A stretch of DNA of 64,000 nt from Chlorops oryzae (GCA_020466095.1 CM035807.1:46717858-46781857); one strand, 5' to 3'. Shown: positions 32,654 through 44,321, counted from the first letter of the stretch. The notes: a model not told the origin generated them from the sequence alone. Translations and numbers: made by a program.

Positions 32654-33159
32654 TGTTATGAGTCAAACAGCAGAGCAGCTCATCTTGTAACTTACGCAAT
32701 ACCGCTAGCGACGGCAGACGGCCAAAAACGCAAGCTGGCATTTCGCACCACCGTACAAGCGTGCCTAGTACAACGTTGCGTCATACGTGATTGACGCAGA
32801 ATCATCGAATATGCTGAATCGGATATTGGTCATGGAACAAAACGACCAAGATACCCGGAAGTACATCTGCACAGGTCAGCATGCGTCAGCAGGCCCATGA
32901 CACCGTTCCCGAAGATAACACCAGTGTCTGCAGAGCGCAGACCTAGGTTAAGAATAATTAGTATATAAGCTGTGCATTTTAATACTAAGATTGAGTTGCT
33001 TATAGTTGATAGTTGATAGTTGCTAATAGTTGTTAACAGTTGCGAGTATTCTTTACAGTCAATTAATAAATTATAAACTATATAAAGTACTAAAGAGCGT
33101 TTCCTTTAGAAATTTCGGTCCGATAGGCGAGTGAAGGATTCCGGAAAATCCACACAACA
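32654..33159 (+). repeat. LTR C, 5' LTR of G3
   Basis: This is a 506-bp LTR (TGTTATGAGTC ... CACACAACA) nearly identical to LTR A without its foldback insert. It has a TATA-like GTATATAAGC at about 32961. The 3' LTR is outside the window. The primer site just inside has lost two bases of the tRNA-Ser match. Confidence 0.85.
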
Positions 33160-33596
33160 TTATTATCGCAGCCGGTAGGTCCTTGATATTCAATCAAAAT
33201 TCTTCTGCAAGAGTAAGCCTTGTTGCGTTATTAAATGTTGCTAACTGTTGGATGTGTGTTCAGGCACTGCTAACAGAGCCCCGGAATTGGGTTCAGGCAC
33301 CGAGGTATTGCTATATTTATAGAGCGCATGGTTTTCCCTGTTTGGAGAATAAAGAATCCTTGGCGAATTAATCTTTAAATGGACTCTTGTTTTTATTAAA
33401 AGAGTAAAACGTACTTTTCGTCGCGAAAAAAAAATATAATCCACGAAAATAATCCGCGCGAAAAATTGTCCGCGAAAAATTATCCGCGAAATAAACTTTT
33501 TATTCATCGAAGCCGCCGCATCGGACATAGAATTTAACTATCACAAGCACGATTGTAAGTACATGAAAAGCCATATTAATTTATTGAAATTCAAAT

Positions 33597-34231
33597 GGAA
33601 GGAAATAGCGAAATTATAGAAAATTTAAAGCAAGAAGTATTCACTTATGAACGTTCAACTGCTAGTTATTTTAGACAATTGGGAAGTCCTAGAGTCAGTA
33701 ATAAGAAAAAGATCATTTTTAAATTCAGTTCGCAGTGAAATAGAAGATAAAACAATAGAGAAGAGAAATTTGACATAGTTCTTGAACATATAAGAGAAAG
33801 CGCAAGTGATAAAAAGAGTAAAGCTTTTGAAAAAGAATTAGAAAAATTACAGCTTAGTAATAAATTATTGAAATCACAGAACAAAAAATTAAAGGACGCG
33901 TTAGCGGGTTCAGATACATCCTTGGAAGAATAAAAACTAGAAAACGACAGACTAAGGGAACTTTTATTAAAAGAAAATTTTAGCGCAGGACAGTTGAACC
34001 TATTTGAAAAAAATTGACAAACGATCGTTGAACAAAAAGCAGAAATAGAACATTTGAAGGAGAGAGAACAGTACATAACGAAGCGACCGGTAACGTAACA
34101 CCACTATCAAAAGAATTATCAGAAGCTGGTATCGAAATCTCAAAACTGACTCCAAGTCAAATATAATATTCACGGGAACATTCCTTAAGTCCTTCGTTGA
34201 CTCCACAGCCAACACCCACACAAATACCACC
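33597..34231 (+). pseudogene. gag: G3 gag N-terminal region, decayed
   Basis: Reading from ATG at 33597 there is a plausible Gag start with several frameshifts and stops. The middle section (about 33780-33930) is strongly coiled-coil-like (KAFEKELEKLQLSNKLLKSQ). No zinc finger occurs here; those lie at 36000-36460. It is broken by the R1-like insertion after 34243. Assignment as Gag rests on position and coiled-coil character only. Confidence 0.5.
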
Positions 34232-34243
34232 ACCCCCGCCTCC

Positions 34244-35110
34244 TCACTGAGAGTGTGCTGTGCATATCGAACGGTATCGGACTTGTCGGCCGACGTTATA
34301 GCGGGAAGGCTTCCAGTTGACCTGAGGGAAAAAAGATTGGCAGCAGTATATAGGTTGAAGCAACAAAGTAGTTTCGACATGAGAAGCTTGGCTGAGGTCG
34401 AAAGGAGTTTGATTGAGCAGTGGCAGTTTAGATGGGATACTGGAACAAAAGGTCGTTGGACACACCTGCTGATCCCAGACATCAATAGCTGGCTTAAGAG
34501 GAAATATGGCGAACCAAACTTCTACGTCTCACAGTTCCTCACAGGACATGGGCCTTGTAGGGAGTACCTCTACAAGTACAGAATAGTGGAGCATCAGTAT
34601 TGTTTATACTGTGAAAACGCGGTCGAAAGCGTGGAGCATGTTTTTGTGGAGTGCGGGCGGTTTATGGAAGCACGACAAGAACTGATAATGGCATTTAACG
34701 AGCCAGTAACATGCGAGGCCATTGTCAGAAGGATGGTGAGCTCTGAAGAAAGGTGGAATAAAATTGGCTTCGTCATCACTGCAATAATGTTGCAGCTACG
34801 GCGTGATGAAAGAAGAGACAATATATAGAATTATAGCTAATTAAGAGCCAATGCTCTAATCCCAGCTCTACGAAATAATGCCTCAATCTGACGGTACCGT
34901 AGAGCACGATGTGGGAAGCGACACTAAGGGAGGTTAAGGTTTAGTACGTAGGTGTATTTTCTTGCCAGTCCGAAAAATGCTGATGCATGAAACGGGCGTA
35001 AACCCAAAAGGGGGTGGTAGCAGGGAACACAAATCGTGCATACTATCAAGGTAACAACTTTGATAGTATCTTTTAGAAGATTCCCCCTCCCACATAAAAA
35101 AAAAAAAAAA
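34244..35110 (+). mobile_element. R1-like non-LTR element, 5'-truncated, with target duplication
   Basis: The insert is bounded by the direct repeat ACCCCCGCCTCC (34232-34243 and 35111-35122) and ends in a poly(A) tract (35096-35110), the hallmark of target-primed reverse transcription. It carries the last part of ORF2 plus about 280 bp of 3' UTR. Confidence 0.88.
34253..34828 (+). pseudogene. C-terminus of R1-like ORF2
   Basis: The frame has CCAYRTVSDLSADVIAGRLP, GRWTHLLIPDINSWLKRKYG, QFLTGHGPCREYLYK and a CCHC zinc-binding end (CLYCENAVESVEHVFVEC). These are the features of the C-terminal domain of R1-clade ORF2. RT and endonuclease are missing through 5' truncation. The frame is intact to its stop at 34826-34828. 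Confidence 0.8.
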
Positions 35111-35165
35111 ACCCCCGCCTCCACCCTCAGCAGGTCAATCACATCAGTTAAGACCGAAAACTGAT

Positions 35166-36512
35166 ATGATGCAGAACAAACATACCAACTCAGATTCAAA
35201 TTTTTCAGCCGCCAGAGCTAATTTAGAACATTTCTTTCAATTTGGTGCTAACCAAAGAAATGACAATAGTTTGAGAGATAACAGTCCACAAGAGAGAGTT
35301 TCACACTTCGGTAACATTCCAAAAGCAAATGAGCCCATCGCAGTCAGAGAATATAATCGTCCGAGCCACATAAAAGTGTCTTCAATGAGAACATAAGTCA
35401 GTGAAATGAAAAAGGTAGTTGACATGCTAGTGCCAATCTTTTCAGGAACATCTTGCCCAGAGCTTAAAATAGAAGTAGATAAATTTATACAAGGGTGTTA
35501 ATTGTTGAAGAGAGAAGTCTCATCTGGGGACACAGAGCTCGCAATAGATTGCATAAAGCTGAGATTGTTTGGAAAGGCGCATAAGCGGGTTGGGGAGAAA
35601 AAATTTTCATCAATAGACGAATTTTGCGAATTTATAAAACAAAATTATGCTTAAGCAAGGACTCTAGACCAAATAAGGGCAGACTTAGATAACATTAGGC
35701 AAGGCCCAAGTGAGCCAGTGGTCCTTTTTGGTAGCAGGAAAGAGGAATTATTAAAAGAAGCGAATGAATTTGTAAAAGAAACCTATGGATTAGATAATAT
35801 GGAGGTATTTTTTAAGGATCTTGGGGTAAATGCCTTTATTAAAGGATTGCGAGACCGATCACTTGAGCAAATGTTAGCCGGAAGGGAAAACGATTCCATT
35901 GGTCAGTTAGTAGATTTTGTCGAAAGAATCCAGTCACGAATAAGCTGCAAAGTAAATGAAATCAATTTAGTAGAAGATCTGCTCAAAGAGGATAGCGTTT
36001 GTAGTTTTTGCAAAAAATCAGGACATTTTTATGCACACTGTAAGACAAGGTTAAATACTCCTTTTTGCGAAAAATGTAGCATTTATGGTCATGAAAGAGG
36101 AACACAATGCGGCCAAGGGGAACGTCAAAAATTAAGTTGTACTTTTTGTAAAAAACAAGGCCATTTAGCCGAAAATTGTCTAGTAAAGTTGAGAGAAATG
36201 TATTGCCACATATGTCGTATTGGCGGGCACCTAGCTAATAAATTTTGCAGTATGAAGGCGAATAATTTTCAAACACAGAATCCAAGTAGAGAGAATAGCA
36301 ATCAAACACAAAGCCAAAACACTACTACGTACGACAATAGAGGGCAAAGCAGGTTTAACGATCGTCAAAATGTACCCAAAAATGGTCAAGGGGCTCTTAG
36401 AGTTGATAATAGGCAGTGCTACAAATGCAAACAGTTTGGCCATATTTCACCAAATTGTCCGTCTGCAACTCAGAGTCAGGGAAACTATACACGGCCCGGT
36501 CAAGGCCAGTAG
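35166..36512 (+). pseudogene. gag: G3 gag C-terminal region with five zinc knuckles
   Basis: Stops at about 35394, 35500 and 35652 interrupt an otherwise continuous frame; the last segment (35718-36512) is open. It contains a capsid-like block (VFFKDLGVNAFIKGLRDRSL) and five Cys-rich knuckles beginning at about residues 95, 117, 141, 163 and 234 of that segment (CSFCKKSGHFYAHC, CTFCKKQGHLAENC, CHICRIGGHLANKFC, CYKCKQFGHISPNC and a degenerate second one). A polar Asn/Gln-rich linker lies before the last knuckle. Five knuckles are more than the one or two usual in gypsy Gag. Confidence 0.8.
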
Positions 36513-36751
36513 ACCGGAAAGCCGATAATAGATTAGTAAAATTAAGGCCTATTTCAGTACGCGGTGGCGGCAATGTGCAGAAAATTGAACTAAAGGAAAA
36601 AGAATTTAAAAATATGAAAAGTAGCACAGAGGAAAAATCAAACTAATCTTGTCAGCCACAGTCGCTATTGGAACTGGATATAAATAAAATTGAAGTCGAA
36701 GACTCCACTATTAAAATAAACAAAAGTCAGCCACTCTAGAGCAGTGAGCAG

Positions 36752-37692
36752 ATGAAGAAGAATGAAAAAACATACGTTAGGCTAAGCGAGCCTTTATGTT
36801 CCGTTAGAAAGCAAAAAGAAACTAATAAGAAGGTTACATTTTCTGAACAAGTTGTTGAGTATACCTATCCAAGAGATGTTTATGAAATACCATATTCTAG
36901 TGATTCATGTGTAAAGCAATTTTTCACCAAGGGATGGATCATACTATTAAGTATGTTGATTATTTTGTGTACTAGTCTACAAGAGTCGCTTTCAAAGGGC
37001 TTAGTTGTTTTAGAAAGAAAAACAATGGAATTGCATTTAAATAGAAAATTTAGTAAGTCAGAGTCAATTAAGAAGAAAAGGCTGCTCAAAGACCTAAAAC
37101 TAAACAACTTTGACAGTTCAACAAATTCTTTAACCATAGATGAGGGATGTCGATCAGATGATGCATTTATAGTATTTCCGTGTGGACAAGCTAAAAATGA
37201 TAAATTAACTCTGCTTATCGATACAGGGGCAGACACTAGTTTGCTCAAATCTGAAGTCTTAAAAGAAGAAGTTGAAGTTGATAGGTCAGAGGTTCAGCAA
37301 TTAGGTGGAGCATTCGGTGGAAGCATTAATACAGAGGGAGCTGTAAGAATATCTCACCAAGATAACAAGGCATTAAATTTTAATATGCACGTACTTCCAT
37401 TTGGTAGCAAAATACCAGCAGATGGACTTTTGGGTAGAGATGAACTGTGGACCCGTTCGGTTACGAATGGAGTAAATAAGACGATTTCATTTTTTGCAAA
37501 TAGCAAGGAAATCGCAAGACTACCACTTTGTTCAGAGCAAGCGACTAGAAGGATATGCGTAGTTGAGTCAATTACGATAAACGCTAGAGCTTCAAAAATG
37601 ATTCCAATTAAGGTTAATATTGAATCAGGAGATATAGTGGTACATAAGCAAGAAATTTTGCAAGGAGTATACGTTGGAAATGTAATAACAAG
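36752..37692 (+). CDS. pol: G3 pol N-terminus: membrane-like segment and protease
   Basis: The frame begins at ATG 36752 and reaches the retropepsin DTGADTSLLK at about 37216. GLLGRDELW follows near residue 226. Before the protease lies a hydrophobic run (GWIILLSMLIILCTSL, about residues 62-77) that would span a membrane, unusual for a pol N-terminus. BEL-B inserted at 37693 with duplication of ACAAG. The frame resumes at 44322 in phase, since the removed length is 6629 nt. The annotated stop at 37765 lies inside the BEL-B LTR and is an artefact. Confidence 0.8.
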
Positions 37693-38082
37693 TGTTAAGA
37701 CCAGCATGTTTATTCGCAATTTTTGCATTTTTTCTACTTTTTCTCATTGTTATTGCGTTCAATAATCACTACTTAACTTAGCTTCATGTAAAAAGGGACT
37801 TTATGATTTTGATGTGTAATTACTCCAACATTGGTTACTTGATCTTTTTGTATACAGTCTGTTACAACACTGTTAACTTCTTACAATCGATTAATGATAC
37901 ATTTTGTCTTTTGAAGCTAGTCGCTCGTGAAACGTGGACCAAGAAGGTCAAATAAATTGAATACAAGTTTAAATCGTTGAATATTTTTTACACCGCGGAA
38001 ATCTGGCCAGTTAGTCAAAGTAAGGGCCATCCGTTTGCAAAAAACAGTAAAGGTAATGTCAAAATAGGCATTTCCTCGAACA
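37693..38082 (+). repeat. BEL-B 5' LTR
   Basis: The 390-bp LTR has TG...CA ends. TGGCGATCGTGACAGG begins 2 nt after it (38085) and is the likely primer binding site, complementary to a tRNA 3' end. From there to 38738 is a leader without a gene. Confidence 0.93.
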
Positions 38083-38738
38083 TTTGGCGATCGTGACAGG
38101 ACTTTTGTCCTATTGTAAAGTCTACTGTGTATAGTGAGGTTATGTTCAGCGAGCATCTTGAAGTCTTCACGTGGAAGCTTATTTGCATGGTGCATGTGCA
38201 TAGCGCGTATAACCTAATACGTCATCGAAATCATCGTAAAAACCAACAAACCTTTCTGTCAAGATTGCTGTCTTCAGAAAGTTTAAACATCGTTGTTTAT
38301 AGCAGCTGAACGTGCTCGGCTCAAATTATCGTATCCATCGTGGCGTCCTGAGGCTGCAACATATTGGATTCGTCATCAAACGTCTCATATTCGTCGGATT
38401 GTGGAGTAAGCACAGCACATTACTTTGCACTCGATTATTTATTCGCAACGTGTCGTGTTCGCCATTGCAAGTTATCATATACAGTATTAAGCTTCTCACA
38501 GTCATCGCAGTGTGACGTCATCAAAGTATCTAGCAAGCTTTATTGCCATCGTGATTGCGCAATTTACAACTTATCGAAACTTTTGATGTTATCGACTGTG
38601 ACCATCACTGATTTTTCACCGATTCCACAATCTGTGATTGCAATAAGCTGTAATTAACTTCGGCTTCGTTTTTGATTATAAACAGAAATAAAGGTTTACA
38701 CACAAACCAAATCGAACGCAGGTTGTCGTCACACATTA

Positions 38739-39962
38739 ATGCATTCAGCAAAAATGACGACGGTACCTCCACTTAAGGTCGAGGAGCTAAAATCGCTTCG
38801 TGCGAACAACAAGGGAAATATCACTCGCATTCTTAATTATATAAACAAGACTTCATCTCTTTCTGTTGTAGAGTTGGAGTGCCGCCTCGGGTTGATTGAA
38901 AACTATTACAAACAGGCATCATTTTATCAACAATCAATTGAACGAGCGATACCGGATGATAGCGGTCAAACAGATATTGATGAGGTGTACATTGCGGCAA
39001 AAAGTAAGATATTGGAAAGGATAAATGATCAACGTGATCCATCAGCAGCTCATGACCTTTCGATGACAAGTCACACGGCATCAGTGCATCGGTTGCCAAA
39101 TTTAAGCCTTCCAAAATTTGATGGAAAATACGCAGACTACAAGAACTTCATCTTTTCGTTTCGTAGCCTAGTACATTCGAATCCTAACCTGTCTATAATT
39201 GAAAAGTTCAACCATTTGTTGGCTTGTTTATCTGGTGAAGCATTAAACGCCGTGAAAATCTTTCAAATTTCGAAACAAAATTATCAGAAAGCGCTCGATC
39301 GGTTGGAAGAGCGGTACGATAATGATAATCTTATTTTTTTGGAGAACATATCGTCTCTCTTTGAAATTGAACGCATGACTAAGGTCGATTCTCAGCAGTT
39401 ACGTAGCATTGTAGACACAGTTAGTGCATTATATAGCTCTTTATTATCTTTGGGCTCCCATGACGCTATTTGTGATGCAATTATGATTCATCTAGTGCTC
39501 TCAAAGGTCGACTCTGGTACAAAGCAAAGATGGGACGACTCGGTCGACTTTAGTAAACTACCAAAATGGGCAGGCTGTTGCGGTATGATCGATCGTAGAT
39601 GCCAACAATTGGATGCTCAGCTGCGGAGCAAAACTAAAGGTCAACAGCAGTCACCGAAGCCATCGAAACATAATTCAAATCGCCATACGCTCGCAACGAG
39701 CACTACAAACAAAGAGAAGGTGTGCATTTATTGTTCCAAGGCGGGCCACCGCGTATTTGCATGCCAACAATTTCAGAGTCTAACGATTGAACAGAGATTC
39801 CAATATGTCAAACAACACCACCAACTTTGCTTAAATTGTTTAAGTAAAGGTCACATGGCTTCTCAGTGCACTTCAAAGGGTGTGTGTAAGGATTGTAAGT
39901 CGAGGCATCACTCGTTGCTCATCGCCAAACGGATCCTTCGTCACCGAATGTATCAAAAATGA
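38739..39962 (+). CDS. gag: BEL-B Gag
   Basis: ATG at 38739, or MTTVPPLKVEELKSL at 38754, starts a Gag with the DUF1759-like core (LSLPKFDGKYADYKNFIFSF; LSGEALNAVK; RYDNDNLIFLENI) and zinc knuckles CIYCSKAGHRVFAC, CLNCLSKGHMASQC and a third Cys/His cluster. Toward the end the expected Gag-protease continuity is lost by a frameshift at about 39950, so the last codons are out of phase. Length fits other BEL/Pao Gags. Confidence 0.87.
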   Translation: MHSAKMTTVPPLKVEELKSLRANNKGNITRILNYINKTSSLSVVELECRLGLIENYYKQASFYQQSIERAIPDDSGQTDIDEVYIAAKSKILERINDQRDPSAAHDLSMTSHTASVHRLPNLSLPKFDGKYADYKNFIFSFRSLVHSNPNLSIIEKFNHLLACLSGEALNAVKIFQISKQNYQKALDRLEERYDNDNLIFLENISSLFEIERMTKVDSQQLRSIVDTVSALYSSLLSLGSHDAICDAIMIHLVLSKVDSGTKQRWDDSVDFSKLPKWAGCCGMIDRRCQQLDAQLRSKTKGQQQSPKPSKHNSNRHTLATSTTNKEKVCIYCSKAGHRVFACQQFQSLTIEQRFQYVKQHHQLCLNCLSKGHMASQCTSKGVCKDCKSRHHSLLIAKRILRHRMYQK

Positions 39963-40046
39963 TGAAACCAACGACAGGAGGGAACGACGAATCGGCACCA
40001 GGCTCTTCATCGATCGCGAAAACTACATTAAAGTGCTACGAGATAC

Positions 40047-40790
40047 GTGAAAACTCAAGTCATTTTAGCGACAGCACTGATTCTTATAAAAAATCGAGAG
40101 GGAGAATTTCAACTTGCCCGAGCGCTATTAGATTCATGCTCGCAGGTCAGCTTTATAAGCGACACATTAGCCAAATCGCTTAATTTAGCAAAAACCAAGA
40201 CGAATACACAAATTATGGGAATCGGATCTACTCCTCTAAATGTGCGATTTGCCACTCAAACGACTATTCGTTCACGACTTAATAATTATGAAGTTTCATT
40301 GGAGTTTATCGTCTCAAACAAAATCACCGGCTATCACCCATCATCATGTATAGCCAAGGGTCACATACCAGTACCAGAAAACATTGAGTTAGCAGATCCT
40401 GAATTTTACCGACCACAAAAAATTGATCTGCTCCTTGGGGCTGAAGTGTTTTTTCAATTGCTATCAGTGGGTCAAATTCGATTGGGTGATGACCGTCCCA
40501 TTCTGCAAAAGACACTATTCGGATGGATCCTCTCTGGAAAATGTCATCAAAGAACGTCACTTATAACTGTAAACAACGAATCTGAACCGGTAGAGGAATG
40601 CAGTCTTTCCAAATCTATGGAAAAATTCTGGGAATTAGAAACCATCGAAACGAAACATGCGTCTAAATCAGTGGACCAAAAAAGATGCGAATCTCATTAT
40701 ATAGATCATACGTATCGCAACCTTGAAGGTAGAATAGTTGTACGACTTCCTTTCAAAAATGATCCTGAATCTCTAGGAAATCTCTTATGA
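40047..40790 (+). pseudogene. pol: BEL-B protease region
   Basis: The active-site motif is ARALLDSCSQVSFISDTL, with DSC where BEL-A has DSG. The same DSC occurs in BEL-C, so it is a lineage trait. After it come the PQKIDLLLGAEVFFQLL and LFGWILSGK blocks seen in all three BEL elements. Frameshifts at both ends (about 39950-40046 and about 40785) separate it from gag and RT. Confidence 0.8.
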
Positions 40791-40827
40791 TATTGCGTAT
40801 CATCGCTTTCTTCAGTTAGAACAACGC

Positions 40828-43800
40828 TTGAATCGGAATCCTGCTCTTAAGCAAAGCTACGCAAAGTTCATGTCCGAGTACGAAGAATTAAACCACATGA
40901 GTGTCTGCGACGATGTCGATTTATCCAAACCTCATTTCTTTATACCACACCACTGTGTGATGAAGCTGGAAAGCGAAAGTACAAAACTCAGAGTGGTGTT
41001 CGATGCGTCATGTCGGAGCTCGACACAACGATCATTAAACGAATTGTTGTTGGTAGGACCCACCATCCAAAACGAGTTATTAATTATTTTATTTCGCTTC
41101 AGGTGTCACCAGTATGGCTTAACGGCAGATATAACTAAAATGTACCGTCAGGTGCTGATTCATCATGATGATCGAAAATTTCAACTAGTTCTCTGGCGTA
41201 ACGACTCCGCATCGTCCTTGAAGACGTACATGCTCAATACAGTTACATACGGGACAGCTGCTGCCCCCTTTCTGGCAATTAAGAGCTTACAATATGCTGC
41301 ACAAAAATGCGGTGGAAATCGAAAATTAGGAACGGCGGCCATCCTGAACGATTTCTACGTTGATGACATGCTTACCGGGAGCGACGATATAGACGAATTA
41401 GATACAATAAGAAGTGAGGTGTGTGCCATTTTGAGCGAGTGCCGGTTTCCATTAAGTAAATGGCATTCCAATTTTGAGCCAATGAACAGCTCTGCAGCGG
41501 ATAAAGAAATATCATTTGACGAAGACGTCGCCAGTGCATTGGGTACGTCATGGCATCCAAACACTGATGAACTGTCCTTCAAATTCAAACCGAAAAATCG
41601 TCCTAAAATAATTTCGAAAAGATCGATATTATCACTTATCTCATCGCTGTTCGATCCATTAGGATTATTGAGTCCACTAACAATTCCTGCAAAAATTATC
41701 CTTCAACGATTGTGGGTGCAAAAATGCGACTGGGATGAATCCGTTTCCCAAGACATCGCTACAGCATGGAAAAATATGTTGGAAGATCTTGAGTCAATCA
41801 AACTAATTCGAATACCACGATTTACTCGGATAGCCGAATGCGTTCAACTACAAGTTCATGGATTTGGTGATGCATCGACCAAAGCATATGGATGCTGTCT
41901 CTATTTTCGCTGCATTGATTCTAGAGGAAATATTAATGTCAGATTGATTGCGTCAAAGTCGAGAGTTGCTCCAGTACGCACCAAGTCACTTCCACGATTA
42001 GAATTGAGCGCAGCGCACTTATTAACAAAGTTGTGGGAAAAATTAAGACACCATTTGCCATTCGAAGTCAGTCAAATTCACTTCTGGCTGACTGATTCAC
42101 AAATTGTCTTATATTGGATTCAATCACAGTCATCTATCATGTCCACTTTCGTTGCAAATAGGATTGCCGAAATCCAAGAGTTTAGTCACGATAGTCATTG
42201 GCATCACGTGCAGTCGAAGGATAACCCAGCAGATCTGATATCCCGCGGATGCACCGTAAACCAACTACAGCACTCACATTGGTTCGAAGGGCCGAAGTTT
42301 TTACGAGACGAAGTGGAATGTTGGCCTGCTAAAACAGTGTTGGATATAAGCGACAGTGATCGACAACTTGAACGTAAAAAATCAACGCTGGTGGCAGAAT
42401 CTAATACACCTCCATTTATTATGCAAGTGAGCCACAGATTCAGCTGTCATCTCAAATGCCTGCGGGTAATTTCATACATCATCCGTATAGTGAAGCGCAC
42501 CAAACACAAAAGTCAAATAATCGCGAGCTCCGAATTGCAACATACTCTTCTCTTCATAGTATCAGGTATTCAACATTACTACTTTAAATCAGAAATTACA
42601 TGTCTTCAGAAGCATGAGGTGCTGAAGGGTGCACTTGCTCACTTGAGCCCATTTCTCGATGCAAGGGGTGAATTTGTTCTTCTTCGTGTTGGCGGCAGAC
42701 TACTTCATGCTGAAATTCCTGCATCAACAAAGACTCCACTGTTATTACCTAAGCATGATCCATTTGTGGAACACCTCATAGAGTATCTGCATCGAACTAA
42801 CTATCACGCTGGCCCAAAGGCATTAACAGCAATAGTTCGAGAACAGTTTTGGATAGTAAATTGCCGCTCAATTGTGAACCAACTCGTCAAAAAATGTGTG
42901 ATCTGTGCGCGATATCGACCGAAACTTCTATCACAAGTAATGGGACAGCTTCCCAAAGATCGTGTTACAGCCACTCGTCCATTTGAAATATGTGGAATTG
43001 ATTTCGCCGGGCCAATAACAACATACCATGGCATTCGTGGAAAACCACCGTTTAAGACATACATTGTGGTATTTGTATGCTTTGTTTCAAAATCCGTTCA
43101 CTTGGATACAGTTCCAAATTTATCATCTGAAGCATTTATTAATGCATTGAAACGATTCGTTGGTCGGAGGGGACTGCCTAGCAAAATATATTGTGATAAT
43201 GCGACGAATTTTGTTGGAGCCGATCGAAAATTAAAGGAGCTGCACCAGAAATTTTTTGACTCTCATAATTTGACTCTTTTACAATCTTTTTGTTCTGCTT
43301 CCAGAATTCAGTTTTGTTTCATTCCTCCGCGTGCGCCTCACTTTGGCGGACTGTGGGAGGCCGCAGTCAAGACGGCAAAATCATCACTGCTTTATCGCAC
43401 CTTATGGAACGCACACCTAACAGTCGAAGGCTTGCAGACGGCGCTGATCGACATCGAAGCGATCATGAATTCGAGGCCTATCTCTGCGATGTCTACTGAT
43501 CCCAATGATTTCCAAGCATTAACACCGGGCCATTTCTTGATTGGTCAGTCGCTCCGTTGTGTACCTGAGCAATCAAAAGCAATCGTCCAAGGGTCTCATT
43601 TGGAGATCTTTACCTATATAGCGTCGCTGAAGGCTCAATTTTGGAAACGATGGCATAAGGAATACTTGTTGGATATGCAAAATCGACACCGTTGGGCGAT
43701 TCCACAACGTAATGTTGAAGTCAACGATCTCGTTATAATACATGATGATAACTTGCCTCCCATGAGTTGGGTACTGGGTCGCGTCATTCAAGTGTTCCCT

Positions 43801-43896
43801 GGTAAAGACGGGCACGTGCGTGTTGCAGAAATCAAAACAGCGACTACTACGCTACGACGACCAATAACTAAATTAGCGGTACTTCCCATAAATTGA
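40828..43896 (+). CDS. pol: BEL-B RT, RNase H and integrase
   Basis: This is a single 1022-codon frame. RT has FIPHHCVMKLESESTKLRVV, LTADITKMYRQV and FYVDDMLTGS. RNase H has HGFGDASTKAYGCCLYF and WLTDSQIVLYWI. Integrase has an HHCC-type region (HRTNYHAGPKAL...KCVICARYRP), Asp in CGIDFAGPI, Asp in YCDNATNFVGA and Glu in HFGGLWEAAVK, then the DUF5641-like end (LGRVIQVFPGKDGHVRVAE). The stop at 43894 is 28 nt before the 3' LTR, preceded by the polypurine-like GGGCCCCGGGA. All catalytic residues are present. Confidence 0.92.
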   Translation: MNRNPALKQSYAKFMSEYEELNHMSVCDDVDLSKPHFFIPHHCVMKLESESTKLRVVFDASCRSSTQRSLNELLLVGPTIQNELLIILFRFRCHQYGLTADITKMYRQVLIHHDDRKFQLVLWRNDSASSLKTYMLNTVTYGTAAAPFLAIKSLQYAAQKCGGNRKLGTAAILNDFYVDDMLTGSDDIDELDTIRSEVCAILSECRFPLSKWHSNFEPMNSSAADKEISFDEDVASALGTSWHPNTDELSFKFKPKNRPKIISKRSILSLISSLFDPLGLLSPLTIPAKIILQRLWVQKCDWDESVSQDIATAWKNMLEDLESIKLIRIPRFTRIAECVQLQVHGFGDASTKAYGCCLYFRCIDSRGNINVRLIASKSRVAPVRTKSLPRLELSAAHLLTKLWEKLRHHLPFEVSQIHFWLTDSQIVLYWIQSQSSIMSTFVANRIAEIQEFSHDSHWHHVQSKDNPADLISRGCTVNQLQHSHWFEGPKFLRDEVECWPAKTVLDISDSDRQLERKKSTLVAESNTPPFIMQVSHRFSCHLKCLRVISYIIRIVKRTKHKSQIIASSELQHTLLFIVSGIQHYYFKSEITCLQKHEVLKGALAHLSPFLDARGEFVLLRVGGRLLHAEIPASTKTPLLLPKHDPFVEHLIEYLHRTNYHAGPKALTAIVREQFWIVNCRSIVNQLVKKCVICARYRPKLLSQVMGQLPKDRVTATRPFEICGIDFAGPITTYHGIRGKPPFKTYIVVFVCFVSKSVHLDTVPNLSSEAFINALKRFVGRRGLPSKIYCDNATNFVGADRKLKELHQKFFDSHNLTLLQSFCSASRIQFCFIPPRAPHFGGLWEAAVKTAKSSLLYRTLWNAHLTVEGLQTALIDIEAIMNSRPISAMSTDPNDFQALTPGHFLIGQSLRCVPEQSKAIVQGSHLEIFTYIASLKAQFWKRWHKEYLLDMQNRHRWAIPQRNVEVNDLVIIHDDNLPPMSWVLGRVIQVFPGKDGHVRVAEIKTATTTLRRPITKLAVLPIN

Positions 43897-43924
43897 AATC
43901 AGGAGATTTCAATGGGCCCCGGGA

Positions 43925-44316
43925 TGTTAAGACCAGCATGTTTATTCGCAATTTTTGCATTTTTTTCTACTTTTTCTCATTGTTATTGCGTTCAATAATC
44001 ACTACTTAACTTAGCTTCATGTAAAAAGGGACTTTATGATTTTGATGTGTAATTACTCCAACATTGGTTACTTGATCTTTTTGTATACAGTCTGTTACAA
44101 CACTGTTAACTTCTTACAATCGATTAATGATACATTTTTGTCTTTTGAAGCTAGTCGCTCGTAAAACGTGGACCAAGAAGGTCAAATAAATTGAATACAA
44201 GTTTAAATCGTTGAATATTTTTTACACCGCGGAAATCTGGCCAGTTAGTCAAAGTAAGGGCCATCCGTTTGCAAAAAACAGTAAAGGTAATGTCAAAATA
44301 GGCATTTCCTCGAACA
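43925..44316 (+). repeat. BEL-B 3' LTR
   Basis: This is a 392-bp LTR differing from the 5' LTR by very few bases (for example a T-run length and GTGAAAC against GTAAAAC). It is followed directly by the second ACAAG. Confidence 0.93.
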
Positions 44317-44321
44317 ACAAG

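Larger units (their letters stand above)
37693..44316 (+). mobile_element. BEL-B: complete BEL/Pao element with LTRs and target duplication
   Basis: LTRs of 390 bp (37693-38082) and 392 bp (43925-44316) both run TGTTAAGACC to CTCGAACA. The 5-bp target duplication ACAAG is exact (37688-37692 and 44317-44321), the usual size for BEL/Pao. The LTRs are nearly identical, so insertion into G3 is recent. It has gag, protease and RT-RNase H-integrase but no env, unlike BEL-A and BEL-C. Confidence 0.95.
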
